Assembly (NCBI GenBank): GCA_964457945.1
Contig: CAYWFX010000005.1
Coordinates: 62,001 to 126,000, forward strand
Reading direction: 5' to 3'
From: PHAA01 sp964457945
GTDB taxonomy: Bacteria > Bacillota > Syntrophomonadia > Syntrophomonadales > Syntrophomonadaceae
Length of the DNA: 64,000 nucleotides
Part shown: positions 16,348 through 25,621 of the stretch, in pieces
How positions within the stretch are numbered: the first letter of the stretch is position 1
Layout: the number at the start of each line of letters is the position of its first letter
Made by a program: the position numbers and the translations under genes
Notes under the pieces: generated by a model
The model's input: only the letters and a program-made list of their open reading frames with translations
Database searches by the model: none
What the model was told of the DNA's origin: nothing

Positions 16348-17529
16348 ATGTATATGGATTGGACACTTATGAACCGAGATTGGTTCTTGGAACCGAATGC
16401 CAAGATAAACATCGTAGATACTACTTTGCGGGATGGGGAGCAAACGGCAGGAGTAGTATTCTCCAATGAAGAGAAACTCAGAATTGCCCGTTACTTGGAT
16501 GAAATAGGCATTGACCAAATTGAGGCCGGGATACCGGTAATGGGTGGCTTTGAAAAAGATTGTATCAAAGAGATCGTAAGGATGGGCCTAAAAGCCAGCA
16601 TTATGGCCTGGAACCGGGCAGTGATAGAGGATATTAGGGAATCTATTTGTTGTGGGGTTGATGCGGTAGCAATATCCATCAGTACTTCTGATATTCATAT
16701 CGAGCACAAACTGCAGACCACCCGTAAGGCTGTTTTAAAACGCATGGCTGATGCGGTCATGTTTGCCAAGGATAAAAACCTATATGTTTCGGTTAATGCT
16801 GAGGATGCTTCCCGATCGGATATTGATTATCTGACTGAATTTGCCCTGATTGCCAAACATGCCGGAGCGAATCGCTTGCGTTTTTGTGATACAGTAGGTA
16901 CCTTGAACCCCTTAACTACTTTTCGATATATCAAGACTTTGCATGATGCAGTAGGCTTGGACATAGAAATGCATACCCATAATGATTTTGGTATGGCTAC
17001 TGCTAATTCCCTGGCGGGGATATATGCAGGGGCCAATCATGTGGGAGTGACCGTGAATGGACTGGGGGAAAGGGCTGGTAATTCCTGCTTGCAGGAAGTG
17101 ATTATGTGTATGAGACATTTAATGAAAATCGATGTAACTTATGATACGACTCTATTTCGGGAGGTAGCGATGTATGTTGCTGAAGCTTCCGGCCGGGCTC
17201 TACCGGTCAATAAAGCGATTGTAGGTGCGAATATATTTGCCCATGAATCGGGGATCCATGGGGATGGAGTTTTAAAAAACCCTCTTACTTATGAGGCTTT
17301 TCTTCCCGAAGAAGTAGGACTGGAAAGACAGATGGTAATTGGCAAACATTCCGGTTCAAATTCCATTAAGGCCAAGTTTAAGGAATATGGAATTGCAATT
17401 ACTGAAGAGGATGCCCAGGAAATATTAAGCGGGTGTCGGCAGGTGTCAATTGATAAAAAAAGATCGTTGTTTGATAAAGAAATTGTTGGTGTTTATAAAG
17501 ATTTGTTGAGAGAGAGGGAAAAAAATTGA
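16348..17529 (+). CDS. homocitrate-synthase-like enzyme, probable Re-citrate synthase
   Basis: A 393-aa DRE-TIM acyl-condensing enzyme. INIVDTTLRDGEQTAG (residues 20-34) carries the metal ligand Asp24 and catalytic Arg28, EMHTHNDFGMA the two metal-binding His residues, and VTVNGLGERAGN the active-site Glu region. It ends shortly after the TIM barrel and lacks the C-terminal LeuA regulatory domain of 2-isopropylmalate synthases. The family includes NifV homocitrate synthase and the Re-face citrate synthase of Clostridium kluyveri. The downstream genes for an aconitase-type hydro-lyase and isocitrate dehydrogenase, with no lysine or nif genes nearby, make citrate formation from acetyl-CoA and oxaloacetate the best inference. 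Homocitrate synthase remains possible. Confidence 0.8.
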   Translation: MYMDWTLMNRDWFLEPNAKINIVDTTLRDGEQTAGVVFSNEEKLRIARYLDEIGIDQIEAGIPVMGGFEKDCIKEIVRMGLKASIMAWNRAVIEDIRESICCGVDAVAISISTSDIHIEHKLQTTRKAVLKRMADAVMFAKDKNLYVSVNAEDASRSDIDYLTEFALIAKHAGANRLRFCDTVGTLNPLTTFRYIKTLHDAVGLDIEMHTHNDFGMATANSLAGIYAGANHVGVTVNGLGERAGNSCLQEVIMCMRHLMKIDVTYDTTLFREVAMYVAEASGRALPVNKAIVGANIFAHESGIHGDGVLKNPLTYEAFLPEEVGLERQMVIGKHSGSNSIKAKFKEYGIAITEEDAQEILSGCRQVSIDKKRSLFDKEIVGVYKDLLREREKN

Positions 17530-18782
17530 GCAAAACCATCGCTGAGAAGATATTATCAACTAAGAGTGGCCAGGATGTCAGGGCGAATGACATAGTAGTG
17601 GCTGATCTGGATTTTGTGATGGGCCAGGATGGAACTTCCGGGCTGGCTATTCAAGCCTTTGAGGAGATGCAGGCTAAGCAGGTTTTTGATCCGGCCCGCG
17701 TTGCTATGGTCATCGATCATAGTTCACCTAGTCCGTTGGCAGGAGTATCGGCATTGCATAACCAGATGCGTGTATTTGCTGATGAACAGAAGATAAATTT
17801 TTATGATATTGGGGATGGGGTTTGTCACCAATTGTTACCGGAACAGGGGCATGTCGTTCCTGGTAATCTGGTAATTGGAGCTGATTCGCATACCTGTACC
17901 TATGGAGCAATTAATGTATTTTCAACCGGAGTAGGTTCTACCGATCTAGCCGCGGGACTGGTTTCGGGCAAGCTGTGGTTCAAGGTTCCGGAAACCTTTA
18001 AATTCATTCTCAACGGCAAGCTGCCAGCCGGGGTTTACTCCAAAGACCTCATTCTTTATTTAATTGGCGATGTCACTGCTGATGGAGCTACTTACATGGC
18101 GGCGGAATATGTGGGTGAGGCCATAGATGCTCTTTCAGTAGAAGCCCGTTTTAGCATTAGTAACATGGCGATTGAAATGGGAGCTAAGTGTGGCCTGATG
18201 GAAGCGGATCAGAAGACCATTGATTGGGTGAAAGCTCACAGTAAGAAAGAATTTACGCCGGTTAAGGCAGACCTGGATGCTGTCTATGCGCGGATAAAAG
18301 AATATGATGTATCCAAGCTGGAGCCTCAGATTGCCAAGCCGCACACGGTAGATAATGTATGTCCTATAAGTGAAGTGCTTGGGACTCCTATACAGCAGGG
18401 AGTTATTGGTACTTGCACCAATGGCCGGATGGAAGATTTGCGCATTGCAGCTAGCATTCTAAAAGGTAGAAAGATAGATCGGCATACTCGTTTAGTGGTG
18501 GCTCCCTCATCTCGTCAGGTGATGTTACAGGCTATGCGGGAAGGGCTCATTGAAACTTTTGTGGAGTCTGGCGCGGCGGTAGTAACTCCAGGTTGCGGAC
18601 CCTGTGTAGGAACTCATAATGGTGTACCGTCAGATGGTGAAAATGTTATTTCCACTGCCAACCGTAATTTCAAAGGCCGGATGGGTAATCCCACATCTTT
18701 TATATATCTGGGCTCGCCCGCTACAGTAGCAGCGTCAGTATTGAATGGCAAGATTACTGACCCACGTGAGTATTTAAAATAG
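17526..18782 (+). CDS. aconitase/isopropylmalate-dehydratase family, large subunit
   Basis: A 418-aa large subunit of the two-subunit LeuCD/homoaconitase branch of the aconitase superfamily. The [4Fe-4S] ligands are visible in IGTCTNGRMEDL and TPGCGPCVGTHNG, with DGTSGLAIQAF and the ADSHTCTYGA substrate loop in between. It begins with TTG inside the stop codon of the previous gene (ATTGA overlap). With the small subunit 12 bases downstream it should interconvert citrate and isocitrate in this operon. By sequence alone it could be called LeuC or homoaconitase; the isocitrate dehydrogenase behind it decides for aconitase. Confidence 0.85.
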   Translation: MSKTIAEKILSTKSGQDVRANDIVVADLDFVMGQDGTSGLAIQAFEEMQAKQVFDPARVAMVIDHSSPSPLAGVSALHNQMRVFADEQKINFYDIGDGVCHQLLPEQGHVVPGNLVIGADSHTCTYGAINVFSTGVGSTDLAAGLVSGKLWFKVPETFKFILNGKLPAGVYSKDLILYLIGDVTADGATYMAAEYVGEAIDALSVEARFSISNMAIEMGAKCGLMEADQKTIDWVKAHSKKEFTPVKADLDAVYARIKEYDVSKLEPQIAKPHTVDNVCPISEVLGTPIQQGVIGTCTNGRMEDLRIAASILKGRKIDRHTRLVVAPSSRQVMLQAMREGLIETFVESGAAVVTPGCGPCVGTHNGVPSDGENVISTANRNFKGRMGNPTSFIYLGSPATVAASVLNGKITDPREYLK

Positions 18783-18794
18783 AGGAGGATCATA

Positions 18795-19295
18795 ATGGAT
18801 TTACAGGGCAAGGTTCACAAATTCGCAAATGATGTTAATACCGACTATATTATTTCCGGTCGTCACAAATTTAAGACATTAGACATGAAAGAGCTAGCCA
18901 AGCATGTTATGGAAGATCTGGATCCAGAATTTTATTCCAAGGTTACACCCGGTGATTTTATCGTAGCTGGCAATAATTTCGGCTGCGGATCTTCTCGGGA
19001 ACAGGCTCCATTAGCAATTATTAATGCTAATGTCAGCGCAGTTATTGCTAAATCTTTTGCGCGTATTTTTTACCGCAATTGTATAAATACCGGACTGCCA
19101 TTAATTGAATGTGACACAGATGGCATTGATGAAGGGGATAAACTCGAAATTGACCTTGGTGCTGGAATCTTACACAACTTGAGCAAGGGCACAGACATTG
19201 CTATTACTCCCTTGCCGGCAGTTATGCTGAAAATTCTTAACGATGGCGGCTTGGTAGAACACTTCAAGAAATATGGCGGATTTAATTTCGATTAA
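18795..19295 (+). CDS. aconitase/isopropylmalate-dehydratase family, small subunit
   Basis: A 166-aa swivelling-domain subunit. VHKFANDVNTDYIISGRHKF at the N-terminus and FGCGSSREQAPLAIINA are the hallmarks of LeuD-type subunits, and the YYR-like NCINTGLPLIECD loop that selects substrate follows. ATG is preceded by GAGGAGG. It completes the active site of the large subunit encoded just upstream. The substrate-choosing loop is of the short archaeal/LeuD2 type, found in both isopropylmalate and homoaconitate/aconitate enzymes. Confidence 0.85.
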   Translation: MDLQGKVHKFANDVNTDYIISGRHKFKTLDMKELAKHVMEDLDPEFYSKVTPGDFIVAGNNFGCGSSREQAPLAIINANVSAVIAKSFARIFYRNCINTGLPLIECDTDGIDEGDKLEIDLGAGILHNLSKGTDIAITPLPAVMLKILNDGGLVEHFKKYGGFNFD

Positions 19296-19342
19296 AGGCA
19301 CAATAGACGCTGAAATATATAGAATAAATGGAGGTACTTATA

Positions 19343-20617
19343 TTGTCTTCAATTCAGGGAGAAAAGATAACAGTTAATAATGGAGTGCTGAATGTTCCAG
19401 ATCATCCTATTATTCCATTTATTATAGGAGACGGAACTGGGCCGGACATTTGGGCAGCGGCTTCACGGGTCCTGGATGCAGCGGTGGATAAAGCCTATTC
19501 AAACCAGAAATCCATTGTCTGGAAAGAAGTACTTGCAGGGGAAAAAGCTTTTAATATTACTGGGGAATGGTTGCCGCAGGAAACTCTGGATGTCATTCGT
19601 GAGTATTTTATCGCTATCAAAGGGCCTTTGACTACCCCCATAGGAGGCGGTATACGTTCTTTAAACGTAGCTTTACGACAGAACCTGGACTTATATGCCT
19701 GTGTTCGTCCGGTCAATTATTTTAAAGGGGTACCTTCGCCGGTAAAACGTCCTGAAGATGTGAACATGGTAATTTTCCGTGAAAACACTGAAGATATTTA
19801 TGCTGGCATTGAGTTTCAGGAGGGGTCTGCAGAAGCGAAAAAGCTGCTGCAATTCTTACAGGATGAAATGGGGGTAAGCATAATCCGTTTCCCCGGCAGT
19901 TCTGCCCTAGGCGTTAAACCTGTATCCGAGGAAGGCAGCAAACGCCTGGTGAGGGCAGCTATTAAATTTGCCTTAGCCGAAGGAAGAAAGAGCGTTGTCC
20001 TGGTACATAAGGGCAATATCATGAAATATACTGAAGGTGCTTTTAAAAATTGGGGCTATGAAGTGGCTGAACAGGAATTTGGGGATCAGGTTTTTACCTG
20101 GAATGAATATGATCGCATTAAGGATGCAGAAGGGGCGAAAGCCGCGGACAAGGCACAGTCAGAGGCAGAGCTAGCAGGAAAGATTATTATTAAAGATTCC
20201 ATCGCAGATATATTCTTACAGCAGATATTAACCCGTCCGGCAGAGTTTGATGTAGTAGCTACGCTTAATCTGAACGGGGACTACATGTCCGATGCTTTGG
20301 CAGCCCAGGTAGGTGGAATTGGTATTGCCCCCGGAGCCAACATCAATTATTTGACCGGGCATGCCATATTTGAAGCTACGCATGGAACCGCACCGAAATA
20401 CACGGGACTTGATAAAGTAAATCCGTCCTCAGTTATCTTATCAGGTGAAATGATGCTCCGGCATTTGCAATGGAATGAGGCTGCTGATTTAATCATAGCT
20501 TCGATAGAAAAAACCATTGCCAGTAAGGTTGTAACCTATGACTTTGCCCGCTTGATGGAAGGGGCAACCGAGGTTAAATGCTCTGAGTTTGCGGATGAGT
20601 TAATAAAAAACCTTTAG
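19343..20617 (+). CDS. icd: NADP-dependent isocitrate dehydrogenase
   Basis: A 424-aa decarboxylating dehydrogenase that makes 2-oxoglutarate. Key segments: IGDGTGPDIW at the N-terminus, the substrate-binding GGGIRSLNVALRQ (with the Ser equivalent to the phosphorylated Ser113 of E. coli), REN-TEDIYAGIE, and HGTAPKYTGLDKVNPSS, whose Lys-Tyr pair matches the NADP-specific E. coli enzyme. The TTG at 19343 is the likely start because GGAGG ends eight bases before it. The ATG at 19328 would put that site inside the gene. As last gene of the citrate operon it shows the pathway leads to glutamate precursors. Confidence 0.92.
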   Translation: MSSIQGEKITVNNGVLNVPDHPIIPFIIGDGTGPDIWAAASRVLDAAVDKAYSNQKSIVWKEVLAGEKAFNITGEWLPQETLDVIREYFIAIKGPLTTPIGGGIRSLNVALRQNLDLYACVRPVNYFKGVPSPVKRPEDVNMVIFRENTEDIYAGIEFQEGSAEAKKLLQFLQDEMGVSIIRFPGSSALGVKPVSEEGSKRLVRAAIKFALAEGRKSVVLVHKGNIMKYTEGAFKNWGYEVAEQEFGDQVFTWNEYDRIKDAEGAKAADKAQSEAELAGKIIIKDSIADIFLQQILTRPAEFDVVATLNLNGDYMSDALAAQVGGIGIAPGANINYLTGHAIFEATHGTAPKYTGLDKVNPSSVILSGEMMLRHLQWNEAADLIIASIEKTIASKVVTYDFARLMEGATEVKCSEFADELIKNL

Positions 20618-20744
20618 AGTCTAATTAATAATGAAAATTAGATAATTTTTACCAGGGAACAAAACCTGACGAAGTCTAGTGCGAAAAAGGCCGGAGTAAA
20701 TGACTAGTTTATTTTCTATAGTCCCTTAACACGACCAAATAAAA

Positions 20745-20773
20745 AGCCGTTCAGGCAAATAGCCTGAACGGCT
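20745..20773 (+). terminator. 12-bp perfect hairpin after icd
   Basis: AGCCGTTCAGGC at 20745-20756 pairs perfectly with GCCTGAACGGCT at 20762-20773 around a five-base loop. Only a short AT-rich tract follows on the plus strand, while five A bases precede it, so the T-run faces the minus strand. It most likely ends the citrate operon transcript or stabilises its 3' end. It lies about 50 bases before the MetF-MetV start. Confidence 0.65.
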
Positions 20774-20821
20774 CATTATACTAATATATACAGGATGTTG
20801 GTTTTAGGGGAGGAGAAGCAA

Positions 20822-22348
20822 ATTAATAATAAATTCAAGGAATCATTACTGGATAAAAACACATTTTCTGTAACGTGGGAACTGGTTCCCGGCCGGGGAG
20901 CACATGAAAAGCTTCAAGAAAGTGCTATCATTTCTGCAGAACAGGCCGCAAAAGATGGTAAAATTCATGCCCTTACCATTACCGATAATCCAGGCGGGAA
21001 ACCTGCATTATCGGCTGCTTACCTCGGGATGGAAATTCTAAAGCTGGGGATTGAACCACTCGTTCATTTTACTTGCAAAGACAAAAACAGGAATCAGATT
21101 GAATCTGAGCTTTACGCGATGGATCGAGCCGGCATCAGAAATCTCTTGGTGATGACCGGTGATTACCCAACGAACGGATTCAAAGGTCGTCCTAAACCGG
21201 TTTTTGATCTGGATTCTGTGCATGTTATGGATCTAATTGCCAATATGAATAAAGGATTGGAAATTCCTGATTCGAAAGGGATGACTTGTCATCAGCCCAG
21301 CGATTTCTTTGCGGGTAGTGTTGTTTCGCCCTTTAAAGCTACTGAAGCTGAACTTTTAGGACAGTATTCTAAACTCAAGAAAAAAATAACGAATGAAGCC
21401 AGCTTTATTGTGACGCAGTTAGGTTTCGATGCCCGTAAATTCCATGAGGTTTTGCAAATTACTAAGAGTTACAACCCCAATATACCTGTAATCGGTAATG
21501 TCTATATCCTGCCGTTTGGTGCGGGTAAAATAATGAACTCCAACCAATTGCCGGGCTGTGTGGTTTCCGACCAGCTATTAGCTGAACTTGATCAAGAAAG
21601 GACTGCCGAAGATAAAGGTGTAAGTGCGCGTTTACTTCGGGCTGCTAAAATGTATGCCTTTATGAAAGGCATGGGTTTTGATGGAGTACACCTGGGAGGC
21701 CATAATATTAAATATGAACAGGTTAAATATATTATTGATAAAGGTGAAGAACTCAGCGCCGGCTGGATGAAGTTAATACCTGAATTCGATTATCCACAAC
21801 CCAATGGATTTTATTATTTTGAAAAAGATCCGAATACTGGCCTTAATACGAATAAACAGGTTAATCGCACCAGCCTGCCGGTTGACCTTCCAGTGGGACT
21901 TAATTATCGTTTGATGCGTTTCATCCACCAATTATTTTTTACTCCTGACAAAAATCTATTTCCCTTAATGAGCGATTATTACAACGGTGTTAAAAACCCA
22001 AGAAAATACACATTTGAGCATTTCCTCAAAGTAATCGGAAACGGCTGCCAAGATTGTGGTGATTGTGCATTACTGGATATTGCTTATCTCTGTCCAATGT
22101 CAGGGTGCCCGAAGAATCAACGTAATGGTGCCTGTGGCGGGAGTTACGATGGTTGGTGTGAAGTCTTTCCTAATGAAAAGAAATGTATCTGGGTTAAAGC
22201 GTACTCGATGCTTAAGGCTTATAACGAAGAAAGTCAACTGGAAACCATGTACGTACCTCCGATTAACTGGGATTTATATCAAACATCTGCTTGGTATAAT
22301 TACTACACAGGCCGGGATCACTCGGCAGCAATCAGAAAAAATAAATAG
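20822..22348 (+). CDS. methylenetetrahydrofolate reductase, MetF-MetV fusion
   Basis: About 508 aa. Residues ~10-300 form a MetF-like TIM barrel (VTWELVPGRGA, ALTITDNPGG, GIRNLLVMTGDYP, PVIGNVYILPFGAG) that reduces methylene- to methyl-tetrahydrofolate with FAD or FMN. The last 170 residues are a MetV-type zinc/cysteine domain with GCQDCGDCALLDIAYLCP, SGCPKNQRNGACGGS and WCEVFPNEKKCIW. In many acetogens MetF and MetV are separate proteins. The only ATG that opens the frame (20795) has no good binding site, whereas GGGGAGGAG ends six bases before an ATT codon at 20822, where homologues would begin (NNKFKESLL). It is probably part of the Wood-Ljungdahl methyl branch. Confidence 0.85.
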   Translation: MNNKFKESLLDKNTFSVTWELVPGRGAHEKLQESAIISAEQAAKDGKIHALTITDNPGGKPALSAAYLGMEILKLGIEPLVHFTCKDKNRNQIESELYAMDRAGIRNLLVMTGDYPTNGFKGRPKPVFDLDSVHVMDLIANMNKGLEIPDSKGMTCHQPSDFFAGSVVSPFKATEAELLGQYSKLKKKITNEASFIVTQLGFDARKFHEVLQITKSYNPNIPVIGNVYILPFGAGKIMNSNQLPGCVVSDQLLAELDQERTAEDKGVSARLLRAAKMYAFMKGMGFDGVHLGGHNIKYEQVKYIIDKGEELSAGWMKLIPEFDYPQPNGFYYFEKDPNTGLNTNKQVNRTSLPVDLPVGLNYRLMRFIHQLFFTPDKNLFPLMSDYYNGVKNPRKYTFEHFLKVIGNGCQDCGDCALLDIAYLCPMSGCPKNQRNGACGGSYDGWCEVFPNEKKCIWVKAYSMLKAYNEESQLETMYVPPINWDLYQTSAWYNYYTGRDHSAAIRKNK

Positions 22349-22405
22349 ATCAATATGGAAAAGCTCAGTGGAACTAGTTATTTTCCTTTGCCCACTTGCG
22401 CGTGT

Positions 22406-25237
22406 TTACACAACTTCGCAGTTTATCTGGGTATGGCACTGTTGCGCGATCGCTGTAATTTGACTATATAACAAGGACATTCTAGAATAGTTTTTATCCA
22501 CAGTGGCTTTTTCAATATAGGCCGCCAGTTCTGATATCTGCATAAAGCCATACATGCCGGCAGTGCCTTTGAGGCCATGACTTATGCTTTTTATTCCTTC
22601 CAGGTCTTTCATATCTATCGCTTCTCTTAAATCATTTAGCATTTCACCCATCATCTCAACAAATTCCGGTAGGAGGTCGCTGATTAATTGCTGGGAAAGG
22701 GAATCAGCATTTTTTCCTTTAATGAACTGGTTTTTTAAAAAAGCTCTTATCTCTCGGACTAGGACATCTGATTTGAAAGGTTTAGCCAGGTAAGACGAAC
22801 AACCACAGGCCACACATTTGTCACGGTCATTGCTCATGGAGTTAGCAGTGATAGCGATAATGGGAAGCTGATCCCAGGCCCGGTTCTCTCTAATGATGCG
22901 GGTTGCCTCATAGCCATCCATGATAGGCATTTGCATGTCCATCAGCACAATATCAATGTTTTTGCGCTGCATTAGATTCAAGCATTCCAGGCCGTTATTG
23001 GCGATAATAACCTCAAAGCCATAGTTTATTAACATCTGGGCTACCAGTTTTTGATTCAGTTCGTTATCTTCCACTAGCAATACAGTAACTGGTATAAATT
23101 CTGCGGATAACTCGTCAACCGCAGCAATAAGTGGATCCTGGGCTAATATAATTTCATTTTGTATATCGAGGTCAATTTTCAGGGGGATTTTAAAGCTAAC
23201 GATGGTACCTCTCCCCTCCTGGCTTTGCACCCAAATTTCCCCTTCCATCAGATCAATAAGCTTTTTGCAGATATAGAGCCCTAGGCCGGTTCCACCAAAG
23301 CTCCTGGATGTGGAGCTATCTACCTGGGTAAAATAGTTGAAAATGCTTTCCAGCTTGTCCTCGGGAATGCCGATACCGGTATCGGCTACAGAAACTAGGA
23401 GCCAGTTATGGTCTAGACTAGTTGTTTCCAGACTGGCCGTGATTTTAATCCCACCCCGGAGAGTAAATTTTACGGCATTGTATAAAAGGTTGGCGATCAC
23501 CTGGCGTAATTTTATATGATCAAGTACAGCCGTATGGGGAAGATTCTTGTCGATATCTAGCTCTAACAAAAGTCCCTTGCTGTAGAGATCTGCTTCAATA
23601 ATAGCGGTCGTTTTTTTGAGGACTTCATACAGGTTGTTTGGAGATGGATTTAGCTTCAACAACCCGGTTTCAATATTCGATACATCAAGTATATCGCTAA
23701 TAGTATTTAGGAGTCGTTCTCCACACTCTTTTATGGTATTTAAGTTGTCGAGTTGTTGGTGGCTCAAATTACTATGTTCGAGTAAGTCAACGGAACCTAA
23801 TATTCCTATCATAGGTGTACGTAGTTCGTGGGTTATATTGGCTAAAAAGTGGCTTTTGGCAGCATTGGCGGACTCAGCATTTTGACGAGCCTCAATTAAG
23901 TCACTGATATTGTATGAGATGATAAGCATTGATTCTACTAGATCCTCTTTGAATAGAGGGTGGAAGCGGTGCATCATGGTTTTTTCTACACCGTTCATCG
24001 ATACCATCCGCTCTTCCTCCCATGTCTGGCCTGTTAGTAAACAATCCTTTATTAACTCCATCCTATTGGGCTCGAAAGGTAATCTAACAATTGTATCTTT
24101 ATCGAGAATGTTAAAGATGGACCTGGCTTTTTGGTTACAATAAGCAATTTCTCCATTAAGCGTTATTACCATGATACTATCCTGTACGTTTTCAAGAAGT
24201 GAGGCCTGAAACTGGAGTCTTTCCTCAATCAGTTTCTTCTCAGTAATGTCAATCAGATTAGATTCAATTTGGTCAGTTTGGTGGTTATATCGTGCATATA
24301 TTTCAAAATCCCGGAGGGATTTATCCTGGCAAATTAATTGGATTGGGTAGCCTGATACGATTCCTTCTTTGGTAAGTTTGATCTGGAATTCGAATCTAGC
24401 ATCAGGATTTGCCCAGAGAAAAAGCGCTGGGCGTTCTAGTAATTCAGAGGAGTCTTTGTAACCAAGCATACTTGCAGTTTTGGCATTAAGAGTCAAAATT
24501 TCTGAACCATCAATATTGGTAGTAATTAGCCCCACCTGGGCCTTATTATAAAGAGCACGGTATTTTTCTTCCGAGGCCATTAATTTTTCCTGCATCATGA
24601 TTTCTTTGCTAATATTGGTGGCAATCACCATTTTGCCTTGCAGTTGATGGTGATCATTAAATATTGGAGAGGATTGGGCATTGACGTAGATTATTTCATG
24701 AGGAGAAAGAACCAAGCGAAAGCTGTAGCTTGGCTGGCTTTCTTGTACGCTTGATAAAAGATGGGATATTCTGTATCTGTCATCAGGATGCAGCCAATCT
24801 ATACAATTTGTCCCCACGAACACCTCGGGGTCAAGTCCAATCTGTTCCTTAATAGCGCGATTCATAAAAATAATATCGCCGTTAGTATCTATTATATAAA
24901 TGACATTATAGGAATTTTCAATCATATGTCGGTATAAACGTTCTGATTCCAGCAGGCGTTGATGAATATCTGTTTTCATTTTTAAAGTAGAACTTATGGC
25001 AGTATGTGAAAAGTAATTGTAGTTAAGTAAAATAGAACTTTCACGATAAACATGCAAAAAAATTAAAACTAAAAGTATAGATGCCACCAAAGGAAATAGG
25101 ATAGTATTGAACATAGGATGAAAGGGTTTAAACACAGGGTATACGTCAGAAATTCCCTCTATCCATGTCAGTACGACAAGAATAATTATAAACCACAAGG
25201 TATGGGTGAATAATTTATTGAAAAAACGTGTAAGCAT
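22406..25237 (-). CDS. hybrid sensor histidine kinase with receiver and HPt domains
   Basis: A 943-aa multi-domain kinase. Two membrane helices lie at the N-terminus (about 8-30 and 38-62), then three PAS domains (about 90-210, 215-335, 345-460), HisKA with ANITHELRTPM, an ATPase domain with NLLYNAVKF, DTGIGI and GTGLGLY, a receiver domain with the acceptor Asp in IVLMDMQMP, and a C-terminal HPt domain with ISHGLKGTAGMYG. All four phosphorelay elements are therefore in one chain and an external output regulator must exist elsewhere. The start is the ATG at 25237, seven bases after AAGGAGA, not the ATG 18 bases upstream. It converges on the MetF-MetV gene with a 57-base gap. Confidence 0.93.
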   Translation of the reverse strand: MLTRFFNKLFTHTLWFIIILVVLTWIEGISDVYPVFKPFHPMFNTILFPLVASILLVLIFLHVYRESSILLNYNYFSHTAISSTLKMKTDIHQRLLESERLYRHMIENSYNVIYIIDTNGDIIFMNRAIKEQIGLDPEVFVGTNCIDWLHPDDRYRISHLLSSVQESQPSYSFRLVLSPHEIIYVNAQSSPIFNDHHQLQGKMVIATNISKEIMMQEKLMASEEKYRALYNKAQVGLITTNIDGSEILTLNAKTASMLGYKDSSELLERPALFLWANPDARFEFQIKLTKEGIVSGYPIQLICQDKSLRDFEIYARYNHQTDQIESNLIDITEKKLIEERLQFQASLLENVQDSIMVITLNGEIAYCNQKARSIFNILDKDTIVRLPFEPNRMELIKDCLLTGQTWEEERMVSMNGVEKTMMHRFHPLFKEDLVESMLIISYNISDLIEARQNAESANAAKSHFLANITHELRTPMIGILGSVDLLEHSNLSHQQLDNLNTIKECGERLLNTISDILDVSNIETGLLKLNPSPNNLYEVLKKTTAIIEADLYSKGLLLELDIDKNLPHTAVLDHIKLRQVIANLLYNAVKFTLRGGIKITASLETTSLDHNWLLVSVADTGIGIPEDKLESIFNYFTQVDSSTSRSFGGTGLGLYICKKLIDLMEGEIWVQSQEGRGTIVSFKIPLKIDLDIQNEIILAQDPLIAAVDELSAEFIPVTVLLVEDNELNQKLVAQMLINYGFEVIIANNGLECLNLMQRKNIDIVLMDMQMPIMDGYEATRIIRENRAWDQLPIIAITANSMSNDRDKCVACGCSSYLAKPFKSDVLVREIRAFLKNQFIKGKNADSLSQQLISDLLPEFVEMMGEMLNDLREAIDMKDLEGIKSISHGLKGTAGMYGFMQISELAAYIEKATVDKNYSRMSLLYSQITAIAQQCHTQINCEVV

Positions 25238-25277
25238 ATGGACATCTCCTTCCATGAAGCTTTAAATAAAGACAAAT

Positions 25278-25304
25278 ATTATAAGCGGCAAGAATAGAAT
25301 ACAA
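25278..25304 (-). promoter_or_regulatory. candidate promoter of hybrid kinase
   Basis: On the minus strand a consensus TATAAT (25283-25278) lies about 40 bases before the kinase start, with TTGTAT at 25304-25299 as a possible -35 box. The spacer of 15 bases is short, so only the -10 box is convincing. Confidence 0.4.
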
Positions 25305-25621
25305 CATCTGTTTCGAAAAAATTGTTATATTATGGGATTGGTTAAAAAATATTATGAAAAATTTCTAGCGAATATGGTCTAAAATTGATTTAAAGAAGAG
25401 ATTACCGTAGATTTTAGAAAAGCAAATATCAATTACGGTTATTTACCAAGGAAAATGAAAGATTTTATCAAAATATACGTATGTCAAGATAGGATGTTTT
25501 TCTGATCAATTTTTTACTAATTGCAGGAATTGTGGGTGTATAAGGGGAATTTATCTATATTACCTAGGCGGGGTAATGTAAGGATTCAAAAAATGAATTT
25601 CGATAGGGAGAGGTGTAAAGG
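25305..25621. other. AT-rich intergenic region between divergent genes
   Basis: This gene-free stretch lies between the hybrid kinase (minus) and the stalk-glucosaminidase gene (plus). I see no coding frame. A short TTACC-TAGGCG-GGTAA inverted repeat lies at about 25560-25576 just before the plus-strand gene, and the remainder is AT-rich, consistent with promoters on both strands. Confidence 0.4.

Noticed and set aside
17526..19295. Annotating the two hydro-lyase genes as leuC and leuD of leucine biosynthesis
   Set aside because: Sequence alone allows it, but the dehydrogenase that follows is isocitrate dehydrogenase and not 3-isopropylmalate dehydrogenase, and no other leucine genes are present.
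20618..20744. Possible riboswitch upstream of MetF-MetV
   Set aside because: A CTAGT/ACTAG pairing can be drawn between about 20676 and 20707, but the sequence does not match a class I know. It is better explained as trailer of the icd operon.
22056..22463. 135-aa plus-strand frame over the end of MetF-MetV
   Set aside because: It is an alternative frame of the well-supported MetV-like domain and has no ribosome binding site.
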